Below, piece after piece: positions 52,907 to 64,000 of a stretch of DNA of 64,000 nucleotides; position 1 is the stretch's first letter; every line of letters starts with the position of its first letter. Origin of the DNA: Ricinus communis (Eukaryota; Streptophyta; Magnoliopsida; Malpighiales; Euphorbiaceae); NCBI RefSeq assembly GCF_019578655.1, contig NC_063262.1:4967582-5031581 (forward strand), given 5' to 3'. The notes under the pieces are model-generated. The model was not told the origin of the DNA. It saw only the letters and a list, made by a program, of their open reading frames with translations, and did no database searches. The translations under genes and the position numbers were made by a program.

Positions 52907-55900
52907 TCATCGTTGGCCCAGCTTACGCTTCTTTGCCATCTTTCTCATCCGCTCGAGCCGCTCCTCTTCCTCTATTAGAAGCAGTTGCTCCTCATCCTCT
53001 TTCCTTGCAATTTTTGCACTGTATCACCGTGTAAATGGGTTAATAGACTAAATGGCGGCCCAAGATGAAATACTTTACTAATGAGTTTGAATGAGAGGGG
53101 AGATTGAGTCATTTTCAGTTAATTTCTTTTGTTACAACCAAGCAGCAAAGAGTAATTACATTATTATAAAAGATATGTATAATATTCAAGGATTGGTTCT
53201 TTTGCATTTTAAACCGAGCCCCCATTCCACTTAATAGAAAAGTATTTTGCTTAAAAACTACGTTCAAAGCATGATTACGTATGCAGGATCAAGTTTCTTC
53301 CTTTTCTTTTTTGGGCAAAAACCAATGAATCATAATCTTAAACCAAAATTGAATGGGACTAACCTTCGTTTCTCTTCCCTCATGATTTCATCAAAGTTTG
53401 CCTCCATGTCACTAATATCATCATCGTCATCAACTGCATTCCACCTTTCAGATCTGCAAAAGAGTAGCAATATGTTAGTTTGAAAGGTAGCACAGATTTT
53501 TTTACAGCGCTCAAATACAACAAAAGCATGAGATAACAAAGAGAAAAATAAATGCTTTACTTTAACATTTTTCTGAGCATCGAAAAAGCCATTGCATCAT
53601 CATCATCATCATCAGGGAATGGTCTGGCGGGTTTCTTCTTGGGCCGATTATCTTGCAATGATGCTTTAGATGAAATTTGCTTGACTGGCTTATTCATCTG
53701 TCAATTTTTCAAAAGTAAGAGACAAGATGAACCTTCACAAAGGTTTGTATTGTAAAAACTGTCAATAATGAGATCTAGCTTCAACCTGAGGTCTTGAAGA
53801 TACCACCGGCTGTTTTGACATTGGCACAGTTTTCTTGGGTTCCTGTAATGTCTTTCTCTGTTCGACATGTTGCCTCGGAGCATATGACTGCATTTTCGGA
53901 GGGAGAGGTTTGCGTGCACCGGGCATAATGGATTTTGGAGCTGGTGCAGAAGCCTTCCTCTCCACAGTGCTAAGCAGCGTTTTCATAGGCAAAGCTTTTG
54001 GCCCTGTAGGCCGCCCAGGTCCAATACCGCTGTTTCTACCAAGCTGCCTTTTGGGATCCAATGATGTTGAAGACGGTTTGCTGGTCGAGGTTGATCTGTG
54101 GAGGCCTGATTTAGAATGAATTTGCCCATTCATAAGAATTGATTTCCTGTCTTCACGACCACCATGAATATCTCTGACACTATTGCCTGCTGGTTGTCTG
54201 CTCTTTTGTGGCACTTGGGCAGGACGAGCCTCTTGAACATCAGCAAAAAACCTGTATAAGTTTCCTCAATAAAAAATATAGGCGTATGAGTCCCAACAAC
54301 TAGATTTAAGTACTAAAGAAGAGATTTTTACCAGATTTAGGAGCAGAAACATTTTGAGGTAAAGGTTGTTTGTTAGCAGCTGGGAGTGCTGCATCATCAG
54401 ATAACAGAAAGGAGTAATCTCTTGTATCTTTAAGTTTCTGGACTTTCGTTTTTAGCTGTACATGGGAAAACCCATTATCATTATTACAGTTCACTAGTTC
54501 AGAAGTCTTTCCAAAGTATAGCAAACTTCCCCCCCACACATCCCACGTGATATATCCACAAAATGAGAAAGGGAAATGCAACAAAGGGACTGGAGGGTGG
54601 TAGGAGGAGAAAATAAATAAGAAGCTGCTGAAAGTACCTCGTTCCTGATTTTTGGCATCTGCTCCCGTGATCCATTCTTTGAACCTGTGGCAGATGAAGA
54701 AGTCTTCTTCTCCTGCAGCAATAGCAATATCATTATTTTACAAATAATAATGAGCACATGCTAATAAGAACTCGAATTTGGTTAGATTACATGCAACCAG
54801 ACCTACATCAAAGTTTACAATACATACATGATGGGAATTCAAAGCTTTAAATGCCAAATGTGGGTTTTCTAGCAATGACTTGCTTTCTTGAATTACTCTT
54901 TGAGCAATAACTGGCTGGGAAGGACCAAAGAACGACCCATAACTGCAAAAAGACATCAATTACATATGCGAAGCAAACCAAACAAATAATCATGACACCA
55001 CTTAACATACAAAAGATAGTTGCAATGTAACAATCAGACCTCATATTTTAAGAATAACGTTAATGTTATTAACTTGACACAATCAGTCACCATCTATCAA
55101 TTCATAAATATTATAGAAACAAGAAGTGATATAAATCCAGCAACATATATTATAGGGATAAAATTTTGGTAGACCTTTTGGCCCCATACCAGATTACACA
55201 GTTTTAACAGGCTTGGATGGCTTGCAATTGTATAAAGAAAGCTCCCAAACTAATGGCGTTACCCACATAAAAGTCCTAAGGAATTGAGAACTAGTCATAG
55301 CACTCACTCTTTCTTTATAGAACTAACTTAGAATCAATATATATTTTTTATTAAATCAAAGATATGCATGCATAAATCCCTCAGTAATAAATTCTTGGTC
55401 TCAGTATTCAGGCATTACCTACACCTGTATCCTGCATGTAATTATAACTTGGAAGTGCAATTTGTAATCTCAAATTGGACTACAGATGTCGAATTACAGC
55501 CTCTCTTAAAGGGCAAGTGGCTGATAATGCATCTTAAATTTTTTTTGTTTATGAATGTGGCTGATTTTTATGTATTAACTACAGGTCACCAAATCATCCA
55601 AATCTGAAAAAGGAAACATATTCCATCAAGAGAACAGGAAATAATAAGTAAGGATACATGGAGGAAAAGCCATGACACTCACTTATCCGATGGAACTTTC
55701 TTCTTTATCTCCTGGGATCTGGAAGCAGCAGCACCATTTTCTCTCTTCATTTTCCTCCTAATTTGTTCTTTAATCCGTGCCCTTAATTCGAGATATTCCA
55801 GTTCCTCTGCACTTGGCTTTCGCTCTTCTTCCTCCTCATATTCTTCCCCCTCTTCACCTTCTTCCTCTTGCTCATATCCTTCCTCCTCATATTCATCATA

Positions 55901-56084
55901 ATCTTCATACTCCTACATTTTTTTTAAAGAAATATCCTCATAAGTTATGAATTATTAAAGGACAAACATTTAAATCGCAGGTAAAGTCGCACTAGCTTTA
56001 TATTAGCATTTTCACACATTGATTTAGACACCACAGGAAAAAGAAAAACCTAGAATTGCTTACATCTCTTTCATATCCCCGCAT
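52907..56084 (-). CDS. SPT2 domain chromatin protein
   Basis: Nine coding exons join into 460 residues: 56064-56084, 55683-55912, 54828-54942, 54638-54712, 54332-54455, 53786-54264, 53561-53697, 53364-53453, 52907-53018. The protein begins with a 7-residue exon and then an acidic Tyr/Glu/Asp-rich segment (residues 8-40). A basic helix and a long Ser/Pro/Lys-rich linker follow. The C-terminal SPT2 domain (about 375-460) has DDDDDD at 377-382, AMAFSMLRKML, KSERWNAVDDDDDISDMEANFDEIMREEKRS and a final basic stretch MRKMAKKRKLGQR. In yeast, SPT2 is an H3-H4 histone chaperone acting on transcribed chromatin; the plant protein likely works in the nucleus similarly. The exon 6 acceptor at 54265 (TTGAG) is needed to keep the frame; the better looking CAG 13 bases downstream would break it. 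Confidence 0.92.
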
Positions 56085-56138
56085 TGCAGCTTAATATCCA
56101 CTGGGATCAATGTGCTGCTGCTTACAACTAACGAATGT

Positions 56139-56811
56139 CTGAAACGTGAAAATAGACATTAAAAAAATTTAGATGGCATGAGCAAAAATTAACCAATTAA
56201 ACTAAAAAAACAAAACTCCAAACACTATTCCAAAAATTGAACAATCAACAATTGGTTAGTAAGTAAAATTTCAAATTAGATGTGATTATACAAACCCCCA
56301 GGACAGGGAAATCTGAAACAATTAAATAAAAAGAAAAAATCTGTAGTTTTTCTTTCCTAACCTTAACACTTCTTTGAAGAGAATAATTAATGTCTCAGAT
56401 GCTTACTGACTCCATAAAATAAGATAACAAAATTCAATCCAACAGATTAAAAAAAACAACCACTTCAATAGAAAGAAAAATGCAGTCCTTTCCAAAAGCA
56501 AACATATAAGAAGCACATTTCAATAGAACTTGCCTCCACATTCGAAAGATTTTAAACAAATCCGTGTTCACTGCTGCTAGTATCTATAACTATCACTATT
56601 AAAAGATTCATCGGATTTGCTTAAGCTAAAACCTGCATCCACTACTAACTGGTACTCATAATTATCCTATCAACTATAAACTATTATATCAGCATCACTA
56701 ATTATTTCACTTTATGAGATAAAAACTATTTTAAATAGAATAGTAATGCATTAAGTATTATACATAAAAAACAAAACTCAAATGCATAAAATAAGACTTT
56801 TAAACCACCAC

Positions 56812-56842
<31 letters not shown>

Positions 56843-57107
56843 AAAAAAAAAGAAAAAAATCTCTATTGTTCAATTGATTTAGACAAAATATTCCATGTCG
56901 AAAGTTACAGTAAAACAACTAATCAACGAGGCGCACGCACAAAATAAAATTGCTAGAAAGGAGAATTCAACGCAAAAAAAAAAAAAAAAAAGTAACGAAA
57001 CAGGAAATAGAACATAACAAATTAGTGAAATATAAGTTTATAGAGATGCAATTGATCTATATTTTAAATAGAGAAAGTAGAGGGCGAAAGGAGAGGCATT
57101 AGGTTAC
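56139..57107 (-). other. Probable 5' UTR intron of the SPT2 gene
   Basis: The ATG exon (56064-56084) is preceded by a TTTCAG acceptor at 56139-56141. A G/GTAACC donor lies at 57107 on the minus strand, followed upstream by a purine/pyrimidine-rich leader (AGAGAGAG, 57118-57170). The interval would be a 969-bp leader intron. It contains the C22/A19 junction (56811-56851). No cDNA is available here to confirm it. Confidence 0.5.
56811..56851. repeat. C22/A19 homopolymer junction
   Basis: About 22 consecutive C (56811-56832) pass directly into about 19 A (56833-56851). On the SPT2 sense strand it is T19 G22. Such a run is rare in plant DNA and either represents an unstable homopolymer or marks a sequencing/assembly join. 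Confidence 0.85.
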
Positions 57108-57199
57108 CAGATTTTTAGAGAGAGAGATACGAAGATTGTAGAGAGAGAATGATCGGTGGGGAGCTAAGCGCCGATCTCTGGAGGAGGAAGGAGAAGAAA

Positions 57200-57256
57200 A
57201 GGAGAAGATTGGGATTATATTTTGTGTATAATTGCTAAAAGAGCCTTGAGCATTTG

Positions 57257-57289
<33 letters not shown>

Positions 57290-58860
57290 ATTACGGCGGT
57301 GGTTACGGGTATTTCTATCACAGTTCAATCATGGCCGTTGGTTTCCTGATCTGTGCTTAGAACGTTGTGCAGTGCTTATGGATTGGAATTAAAAAGAATT
57401 AAGACACTCTCACGTCTGAATACGATGGATTATATTTGCATAACTTTAATAAATAAAAAATATATAAAAATCTTAATTTTAAAAATAAAATATTAAAATT
57501 CAATTAAATTTTAAATAATCTATATTGTGAATTTTATATATACTAACCCATCTGATGATATATTCTACAACTATTATTATTATTTTGATATAATTACATT
57601 TAATTCATAAAATTTAAATTAAACTTATATTTTAGAAGTTTTACATGTATAATATAATTTAATATATATAATAACAGTTATATAGAAAGTATTATTAATA
57701 GTATGTGATTTTAGTTTATTGAATAACTATTTAACATATTTATATAACTAATACTTTTTTTGAAACTAAGAGTCATTATTTAGTTAATTATTCTTCAAAA
57801 TTAAAATTATTAGTAATTAAAAAATAATATTTTAATATAATGTCATTTTAAAAATTAAAATTTTAAAAGTTATACCATACAATCTACTTGTTAAGAAATA
57901 TTGAAATTCAACATTTTTTCTAATTCATTAACGGGGGACCCAATAATATTTAAAAGGGTTACTTCTCAATTTTATTATGATGTAGGAGGTTTATTTCAGT
58001 GTCAATTTTATTATATTAAATATTTTTTATTTTTATAAAATTAATTATTACTCCATTTGTCTAAAGCCAATATAGTTAAATGATCAAATTGATAAATAAA
58101 ATTAAAATTTAGTCTTTAAATTTTTTATTAAATATTAAAATGGTTCAAAATTAAAATTTGAATCAAATTCGAGTAAAAATTTCATTTTTAACATTATTTT
58201 AATTTTAGATGAATTTTATATTTGGTAAAAGTTTAAAAACTAAGTTATGATTTTATTTTTAATTATCTTTTTACTGCATTGACTTTAAACGTAGTAGTTA
58301 GTTTTATAAAAACATAAGAAAAATCTAATATAATAAAATCGATAAAAAAGTATTAATATATTAAAATAAAAATTAAAAGATAAATAATAATTATATGTAC
58401 TTCAATGAATAAAATCTAATAAATAGTCCATGCAATAAAAATAATTATTTCTTTACCTTCGAGAAATATAATCTCGCTACAAAAGTGAAGGCCTTTGTCA
58501 TTTTGAAATAGGACTTAAGTGAATAGTAATTAGTAGGGAAGTAATAAAAAAATCTTAAGATTAATTAAAAAAATATCATTTTTATTGTATAATTTTAAAA
58601 AATATATATATTTTTCTAATTTTTTTAAAAAAAATTACGATGTGATTATTTTTAAATTGTTTTTCGGTTATTTTACCAAAAAAAAAATAACAAAAACCAT
58701 AATTTTGAAAAAAAAAAGTTAAAAAACTGTATAAAAATAAAAAGAAAGTATTTTTTTATATTTTTCCTATTTAGTATGAGACAAGTGTAAGAATAAACAA
58801 TGTAACAATTAAATAGTATGATTGATTTTATTCCAACATCGCAAATAAATATAAACCAAT
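57200..58860. other. Intergenic region between DUS2 (3' end) and SPT2 (5' end)
   Basis: Opens with the probable SPT2 promoter, including a (TTA)10 array at 57259-57288. The rest is AT-rich without coding signal. From about 58860 to 59319 the sequence is less AT-rich and likely covers the DUS2 3' UTR. Confidence 0.6.
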
Positions 58861-59319
58861 CATCAAAGCAACTCCTCTCTTTCCCTCATCAGTCTAAATC
58901 CCAAAATGCATTACAAAAGCAATTTTCACCTTCTTTTTATGAAAGCATTTAAAAGCTCTTTTCCCCAAAAGAAATTGCAACACTAATATTACAATGGAAA
59001 AGAATATTTATGAAAGAAAAAAGAAAGAAGAGATGGCAATATTATTGTGAACCTACAATAACTACAATGCCGTATACTACACCAAAAACTGCATGAGAAG
59101 AAAAGAATAGATGCTGAAAAGGTTAAGGTAGTAATATTGAGTGCGTTTTGTTTTCCACATAATAAAGCGGTCGCCAATTGGTCATTTTGAGCTTACGATA
59201 TTTCACAAATCCTGCAGATTTCATTCGCATACACTTCTAACTTTCAGTGGCTAGATTAAGAGTACAAGTATAAACAGCTAGCGGGCAATCTTCCTTCCAT
59301 GTGAGAAACTCATCTGGCA

Positions 59320-60679
59320 CTACAAAAATTTTTCTATGCTTCCGTCGAGTCCGAGCCGCTTTTCATTGACAAGCTGATAGTACCTTTCCTCCCCATAAAA
59401 TTTCCTGCAAGTTCAAGTACACAAATATAAGATTGAAAAAACACTCCTGTGAATAAAGACAGAAACAGAAACTCATTTGATGAACAATTAGCTAGAGAGA
59501 AATAAGCACCCAATTCTGATTGGTCAAAAAACTTTTCGCAATTAAACAGCGGATGCAGAAACATAATGAATTAGCTATGAATCAGAACTTGACTGCAAGC
59601 ACAAAACATCCAATGACAGCATGCTGCTAACTAACAAACCTATTAACAGCTGAGTGAAAATTAAAAGCTATTCCCAAGAAAATATTTCTTATGGATAAAG
59701 TGAGTGCTTAGAGTTGTGGAGCGCTGGCTAGGGACAGCAGGTAACCAGGTTCATTGAGACTGCCAATAGATCAAGACAAGAAATTAAAGCCACTTGTGTG
59801 CAATGTAATAACTAAAATTTCCATTGACAAAGCTACTGATAATGGAATATCCATCCATGAAGCCACTGATCTGTGTATCAGAAGCAAACTCAGCATAACC
59901 ATAAAAGGCAAGACAGCAATTGTATTATTTGAAATATGAAGAAGATACAATCTGCACCAGCATAGCATCTATGGAGTAATTAAAATAGAAAAGACTTCAA
60001 TTTCTTAAACTCGAACGTTCCAGTGTATTGTTTGTCATGCTGCTCAAGTATAGAAAGAGGCACTTTATAAAGCTCATCAAGTTTCTATGTTCCTTTGGCC
60101 CTCACAAATCCCCACACAGTTTCCTGAAAATAATGACTAGGCATACACTATTATTGAAGCATAACGTCCACCTAGTAGATAACCATAAGGTAGTAAATGA
60201 ATCAATCAGATTGTTTAAACCAGAAGAAGATACATAATCCAAACCAAACTTACGCTATATCTGCCAGAGTTTCTGATTTGATCACACCCTTCCCCTCTGG
60301 AAGTTCAAGGCAAGAATAATGCATAATCATTTCCTTTAATGTGTGCTTTGTGCTTTTAACATCATTATCCCATAAGATGCTCTGAAATCAAAGCAATAAA
60401 CCAAAAACTAGTAAGCTCATCAAATTCCCATTGCATGGCAGAAGCCTGATAGAAATCATAGCAATGTCGACAAGAATGTAAAGGATGCCAAAAAATTAAG
60501 TTTTAGCCTGTTTCTGAAAGAAAATAGTAAATATCTCTATTTCACCAATAACAGTCAGGAGCACTGGCTGACCTTTCTAACATACTCTCGTTTGACGTCC
60601 TCCCAATGTACTTTGCCTTTAGGAGAGAAAATTGAAGCATTCCAAAGAGCTCCCCTTGCAACCATCACTGATGAAGCAC
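59320..60679 (-). CDS. DUS2: 3' exons of a tRNA-dihydrouridine synthase 2 (DUS2) gene; 5' part lies outside
   Basis: Three exons with matching phases: 60573-60679, 60254-60381 and 59320-59404 (stop TAG at 59320-59322). They encode the last 105 or so residues. The first carries GASSVMVARGALWNASIF, the end of the TIM-barrel FMN/phosphate-binding region of Dus enzymes, and the second carries LADIAKFYGEERYY with the helical C-terminal domain. Dus2 reduces U20 in the D-loop of cytosolic tRNAs with FMN and NADPH. The remaining exons, including the catalytic Cys, must lie beyond position 64000, because the copia element at 60854 fills the rest of the intron to the window edge. Identification rests on a short but characteristic tail. 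Confidence 0.85.
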
Positions 60680-60853
60680 CTGGAGAAAACCAGTATGAGT
60701 TCCAGAAATAAATTGACTAAATTAAATAAATAGAGCACATGAAAATTGCATCAAAATATTGGGCCATAAAGATGCTCCTTACAAAAGCAACTTTCATGGA
60801 GAATTGACAAGAAAAAGAACCGCTCCTGCGATTTATTACAACTGCTCAAGCAG

Positions 60854-61110
60854 TGAGAGTGTCGCATGGGTTAGCTTATGTATATTACTGTCAAATCTTA
60901 CTGTTGACAGTTGTTCCCATGTTTTTAGGGCTTAATTTTAGGAGTTAACTAGTATTGACTCTTGATTGTAGGAGCCAATCATGCATATCACTGTAAATTA
61001 GGCAGTAGTGATTCTTTCTTTTTAGAGATATGTGAACCCTATAAATAGAGATTAATGGGTGTAGAAATAAACAACAGAAACTATTAAATTTCTTCGTCCT
61101 AAAAACTTCA
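60854..61110 (+). repeat. Left LTR of copia element 2 (left end approximate)
   Basis: Right end at 61110 (ACTTCA before the primer-binding site) is well defined. Left end at TGAGAGTGTC (60854) is my best guess from a TG start and typical LTR wording, as the partner LTR is outside. A TATA-like CTATAAATAG occurs at about 61040. Confidence 0.6.
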
Positions 61111-61222
61111 TGGTATTAGAGCTAGATCGCTTTAGGGTGACTCTCTCATATTGCTAACCCTAATATCAGACTCTCTGCATATTTCAACCAAATTAAATTT
61201 TTATTCCAGCAGTATTTTAGAC

Positions 61223-62358
61223 ATGTCTGAAGGAAAGAAGGAAGGATCTTCTAATCCTACTAAGCATGGTGGTAGAAACATGATAACCACTATGAATGAC
61301 AGCCCTTCTCTCCAAATCAGTCTAGTCAAACTAGATGGAATGAATTATCTTGCTTGGTCGCGATCATGCTTGCTATTTATTCAGGCTAGGGGATTGCAAA
61401 GTTATATCAATAATAACAAAAGAAGACCTGATGGAACAGATCCTGTATGCAGCAAATGGGACTCAGAAAACTCTCTCATCATGTCATGGTTGCTCAATTC
61501 AATGCAACCACAGATTGCTCGAGGCTATTTACTCCTTGATACAACTCAAAAAATTTGGGATGCAGCTGCCCAAACTTATTCCCAATCAGGTAATGATGCC
61601 CAGGTATATGAATTGCGGAAAAAAGTTCATGAAACCAAACAAGGTGAGCTGACTATGCCCAGTATTTTTCTGAACTTAATGGCTTGTGGCAAGAACTTGA
61701 CTATTATCATGATTTACAAGCGTCTTGTACAGCTGATGCAACAAAGTTCCATAAAATAATGGAAAAGGAACGTGTGTATGACTTCCTGGCAGGATTAAAT
61801 GATGTGTATGATCAGATCAGAGTTCAAGTACTTGGACGTGACCCTTTTCCCTCCTTGCGACAAGCATATAGCCATGTGCAGCAAGAAGAGAGCCGACGAA
61901 ATGCTATGCTGCCAACTATTTCAACTGAAAGATCAGTTATGATGGCTAAATCATCATCCATGAAACCTGATTCAACTAGAATTGACTCTCTGAAGGAAGT
62001 AGAACAAGACAGTAGAAGGTGCGACTATTGTGGCAAACCAAGGCATACTAGAGAAACATGCTGGAAACTTCATGGTTGCCCACCACGTGGTCGAGTGGGA
62101 AAAAAATCTAGTAGTGCACGGCCGCAAGCTCATGTCTCTGAAACCCTTGACATTGAATTTCCAAGAGAAATCAACCCTTCTGGTGGACTTTCCAATGAAG
62201 AATTGAAAATTCTTAAACTTCTTATAGCTAAGTTTGAATCCCCTTCCACTGCAGCTACTGCTTCCACTCCTTCATCTTACCTTGCACATTCAGGTATACC
62301 ACATCTAGCCTTACATGCTAGGCATACTAATACTTGCGATACTCCTAGTGAATCATGA
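61223..62358 (+). pseudogene. Copia element 2 gag region (frameshifted)
   Basis: Starts at an ATG in the frame opening at 61151 or the internal ATG near 61223. The first frame ends at 61759 and continues in another frame from 61684, so there is a frameshift in between. The zinc knuckle CX2CX4HX4C (CDYCGKPRHTRETC) lies near 62020-62061. A TGA at 62356-62358 interrupts the passage into the protease. Confidence 0.85.
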
Positions 62359-63593
62359 ATTTTAGATTCTGGAGCATCTGATCATATGACCAGTTCTCGA
62401 AAAAAATTCTTCACTTACAATTCTTGTTCAGGTCATGAAAGAGTCCATATTGCGGATGGATCCTTGTCTCCCATCATCGGGAAAGGTTCTATAAGTTGTA
62501 CTTCATCTATTAACCTACCACTTGCCTTGCATATTCCTGGTTTCTCACATAATTTGTTATCTGTTAGTGCTCTTACAAGAGATTTAAACTGTAAGATTGA
62601 ATTTTTTCCTTCTCATTCTGTCATACAGGAATTGAGCACCGGGAAAACGATTGGCTATGGTAGCGTACATAATGGCTTGTATCAGTTACATGAAGGACCA
62701 ATTTCTAAGGCTTTACTAGGTGAATCTGAATCAGCTCCTCATCAAATTATTCAATGGCATAGGCGTTTAGGATACCTTCATTTTCTGTTTTAGAAAGGTG
62801 TTATCTTCATTTATTTAAGCAATGTGATCTAAAGACCTTAGTTTGTGATGCATGTGAATTTGCTAAGCATACTAGAACTTCATATCCTTCAACTAATAAT
62901 AAAAGTTTAGTGCCTTTTGAGATGATTCATTCAAATGTATAGGGCCCCAGCCCAGTAGTTTCTTTATCTGGGTATAAATGGTTTGTGACATTTATTGATT
63001 GCCACAGTAGGATGACATGGGTGTATTTGATGCGTGCCAAAAATGAAGTTTTTTCTTGCTTTCAGTCTTTCCATAGAATGATTAGTACACAATTTAGTGC
63101 TAAGGTGAAAATTTTCCGAACTGATAATGGTACAGAGTATATGGAGAAAACCTTCCATAGCTATTTAGACACTCATGGGATTATTCACCAAACTAGTTGT
63201 GTTAATACTGCTACTCAAAATGGAGTATCTAAACGAAAGAACAGGCATCTCTTAGAAGTTGCTAGGGCTCTTATGTTCACCATGCATGTTCCTAAGGCTT
63301 ATTGGATTGATGCGATTCTTACAGCTGCTTATTTAATCAATCGTATGCCATTAAGAACCTTGAATTTTAGGTGTCCTATAGAACTTATCCAGGGCAATAA
63401 CTCTCACATTATCTCTCCAAAGGTTTTTGGATGTGTTTGTTTTGCGCATAAGAACTATGGAGAAAAATTAGATCCTAGAGCCTTAAAATGTGTTTTTATT
63501 AGCTATTCACCTACTCAAAAGGGATATAAATGTTATCACTCTTCGTCTAGAAAGGTGTATGTGAGTATGGATGTCACCTTCCGTAAGTCATAA
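62359..63593 (+). pseudogene. Copia element 2 protease and integrase region (broken)
   Basis: Protease motif LDSGASDHM follows directly after the TGA. The integrase zinc-binding part is split by a TAG near 62793 and a frameshift; a further TAG at about 62939 lies before the core. In the core the first two catalytic Asp residues are present (FIDCHSRMTW, RTDNGTEY), but the position of the catalytic Glu (in NGVSKRKNRH) is Lys. The frame ends with TAA at 63591-63593. Confidence 0.86.
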
Positions 63594-64000
63594 GCCTTTT
63601 ATCCACCATCACCTCTTCAGGGGGAAAATATGATCATCTAGAAGATGCGATTCCTCTTGGTCAACCTATACTTGAGTTGCCTATGTATAATGGTCAGGGG
63701 GAGCATGGAAGTGGTGATAATACTTATGATGGAGATCATATTCAAACTGATGCTGAAAAAATACTTGAACGAGCAAGGAAAAGATTGGACAAACCTAATC
63801 TATTAAGGTACTCAAGCAAGAAAAGGGAGGATACTACTCTTCATAGCCAATCACCCAACCCGGGCTCAACTCCTATGGATTCAGGTAATCTATCTCCTCC
63901 TTCTAACTTGTCTAATGAACTTCCATCTCTTAATTCATGTGATAATAATCTTGATCTTCCAATAGCTGTCAGTAAAGGAGTTAGATCTTGTATTCAACAT

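Larger units (their letters stand above)
60854..64000 (+). mobile_element. Second Ty1/copia retrotransposon, 5' part, antisense in a DUS2 intron
   Basis: The left LTR is followed by TGGTATTAGAGC at 61111-61122, the methionine-tRNA primer site with one changed base. Gag, protease and integrase regions follow, and the window closes at the start of RT (KGVRSC). It belongs to the same superfamily as element 1 but differs strongly in LTR and gag sequence, so it is another family. Stops and frameshifts show that it is decayed. The right LTR and target duplication cannot be seen. Confidence 0.9.

Noticed and set aside
53835..54119. 94-codon plus-strand frame
   Set aside because: Antisense shadow of SPT2 exon 6, which has matching phases on both sides.

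Overview
The window is nuclear DNA from a eudicot plant. It is AT-rich, its genes are split by GT...AG introns (joined here by hand), the proteins are plant-type (WDR5A, kinesin-8, spinster transporter, STARCH SYNTHASE 5-like protein, SPT2, DUS2), and it carries Ty1/copia retrotransposons and small inverted-repeat transposons. The sequence does not fix the species. I found no RNA gene, CRISPR array or prokaryote-type feature.

Layout: 1-5700 is non-coding and holds a hAT-like miniature element at 4704-5218. Six protein genes follow, all on the minus strand: WDR5A (5762-8967), a kinesin-8 motor most like KIN8A (11379-18515), a spinster-type MFS transporter (23643-33614), a STARCH SYNTHASE 5-like protein (35968-51219), an SPT2-domain chromatin protein (52907-56084) and the 3' end of a tRNA-dihydrouridine synthase 2 gene (59320-60679, continuing past the right edge). 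For the five complete genes the exon lengths add up to an open frame, giving 322, 829, 505, 699 and 460 residues.

Two copia elements sit in introns, each antisense to its host gene. The first (41566-46484) is complete but decayed, has both LTRs and a perfect 5-bp target duplication, and lies in an SS5 intron. The second begins near 60854 in a DUS2 intron and runs off the window. The first also shares its host gene with two smaller inverted-repeat elements. Short tandem duplications and a C22/A19 homopolymer junction mark other introns.

The genes are housekeeping genes of unrelated pathways (chromatin, microtubules, lipid transport, starch granule initiation, tRNA modification) and not an operon-like system. 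The most interesting points are the gene order, which from memory combines neighbours that in Arabidopsis are split over three chromosomes (At3g49640-49660, At5g65685-65687, At2g22720-22730), and the SS5-like protein, whose substrate-binding motif is changed. I saw no evidence of a wholly new biological system.
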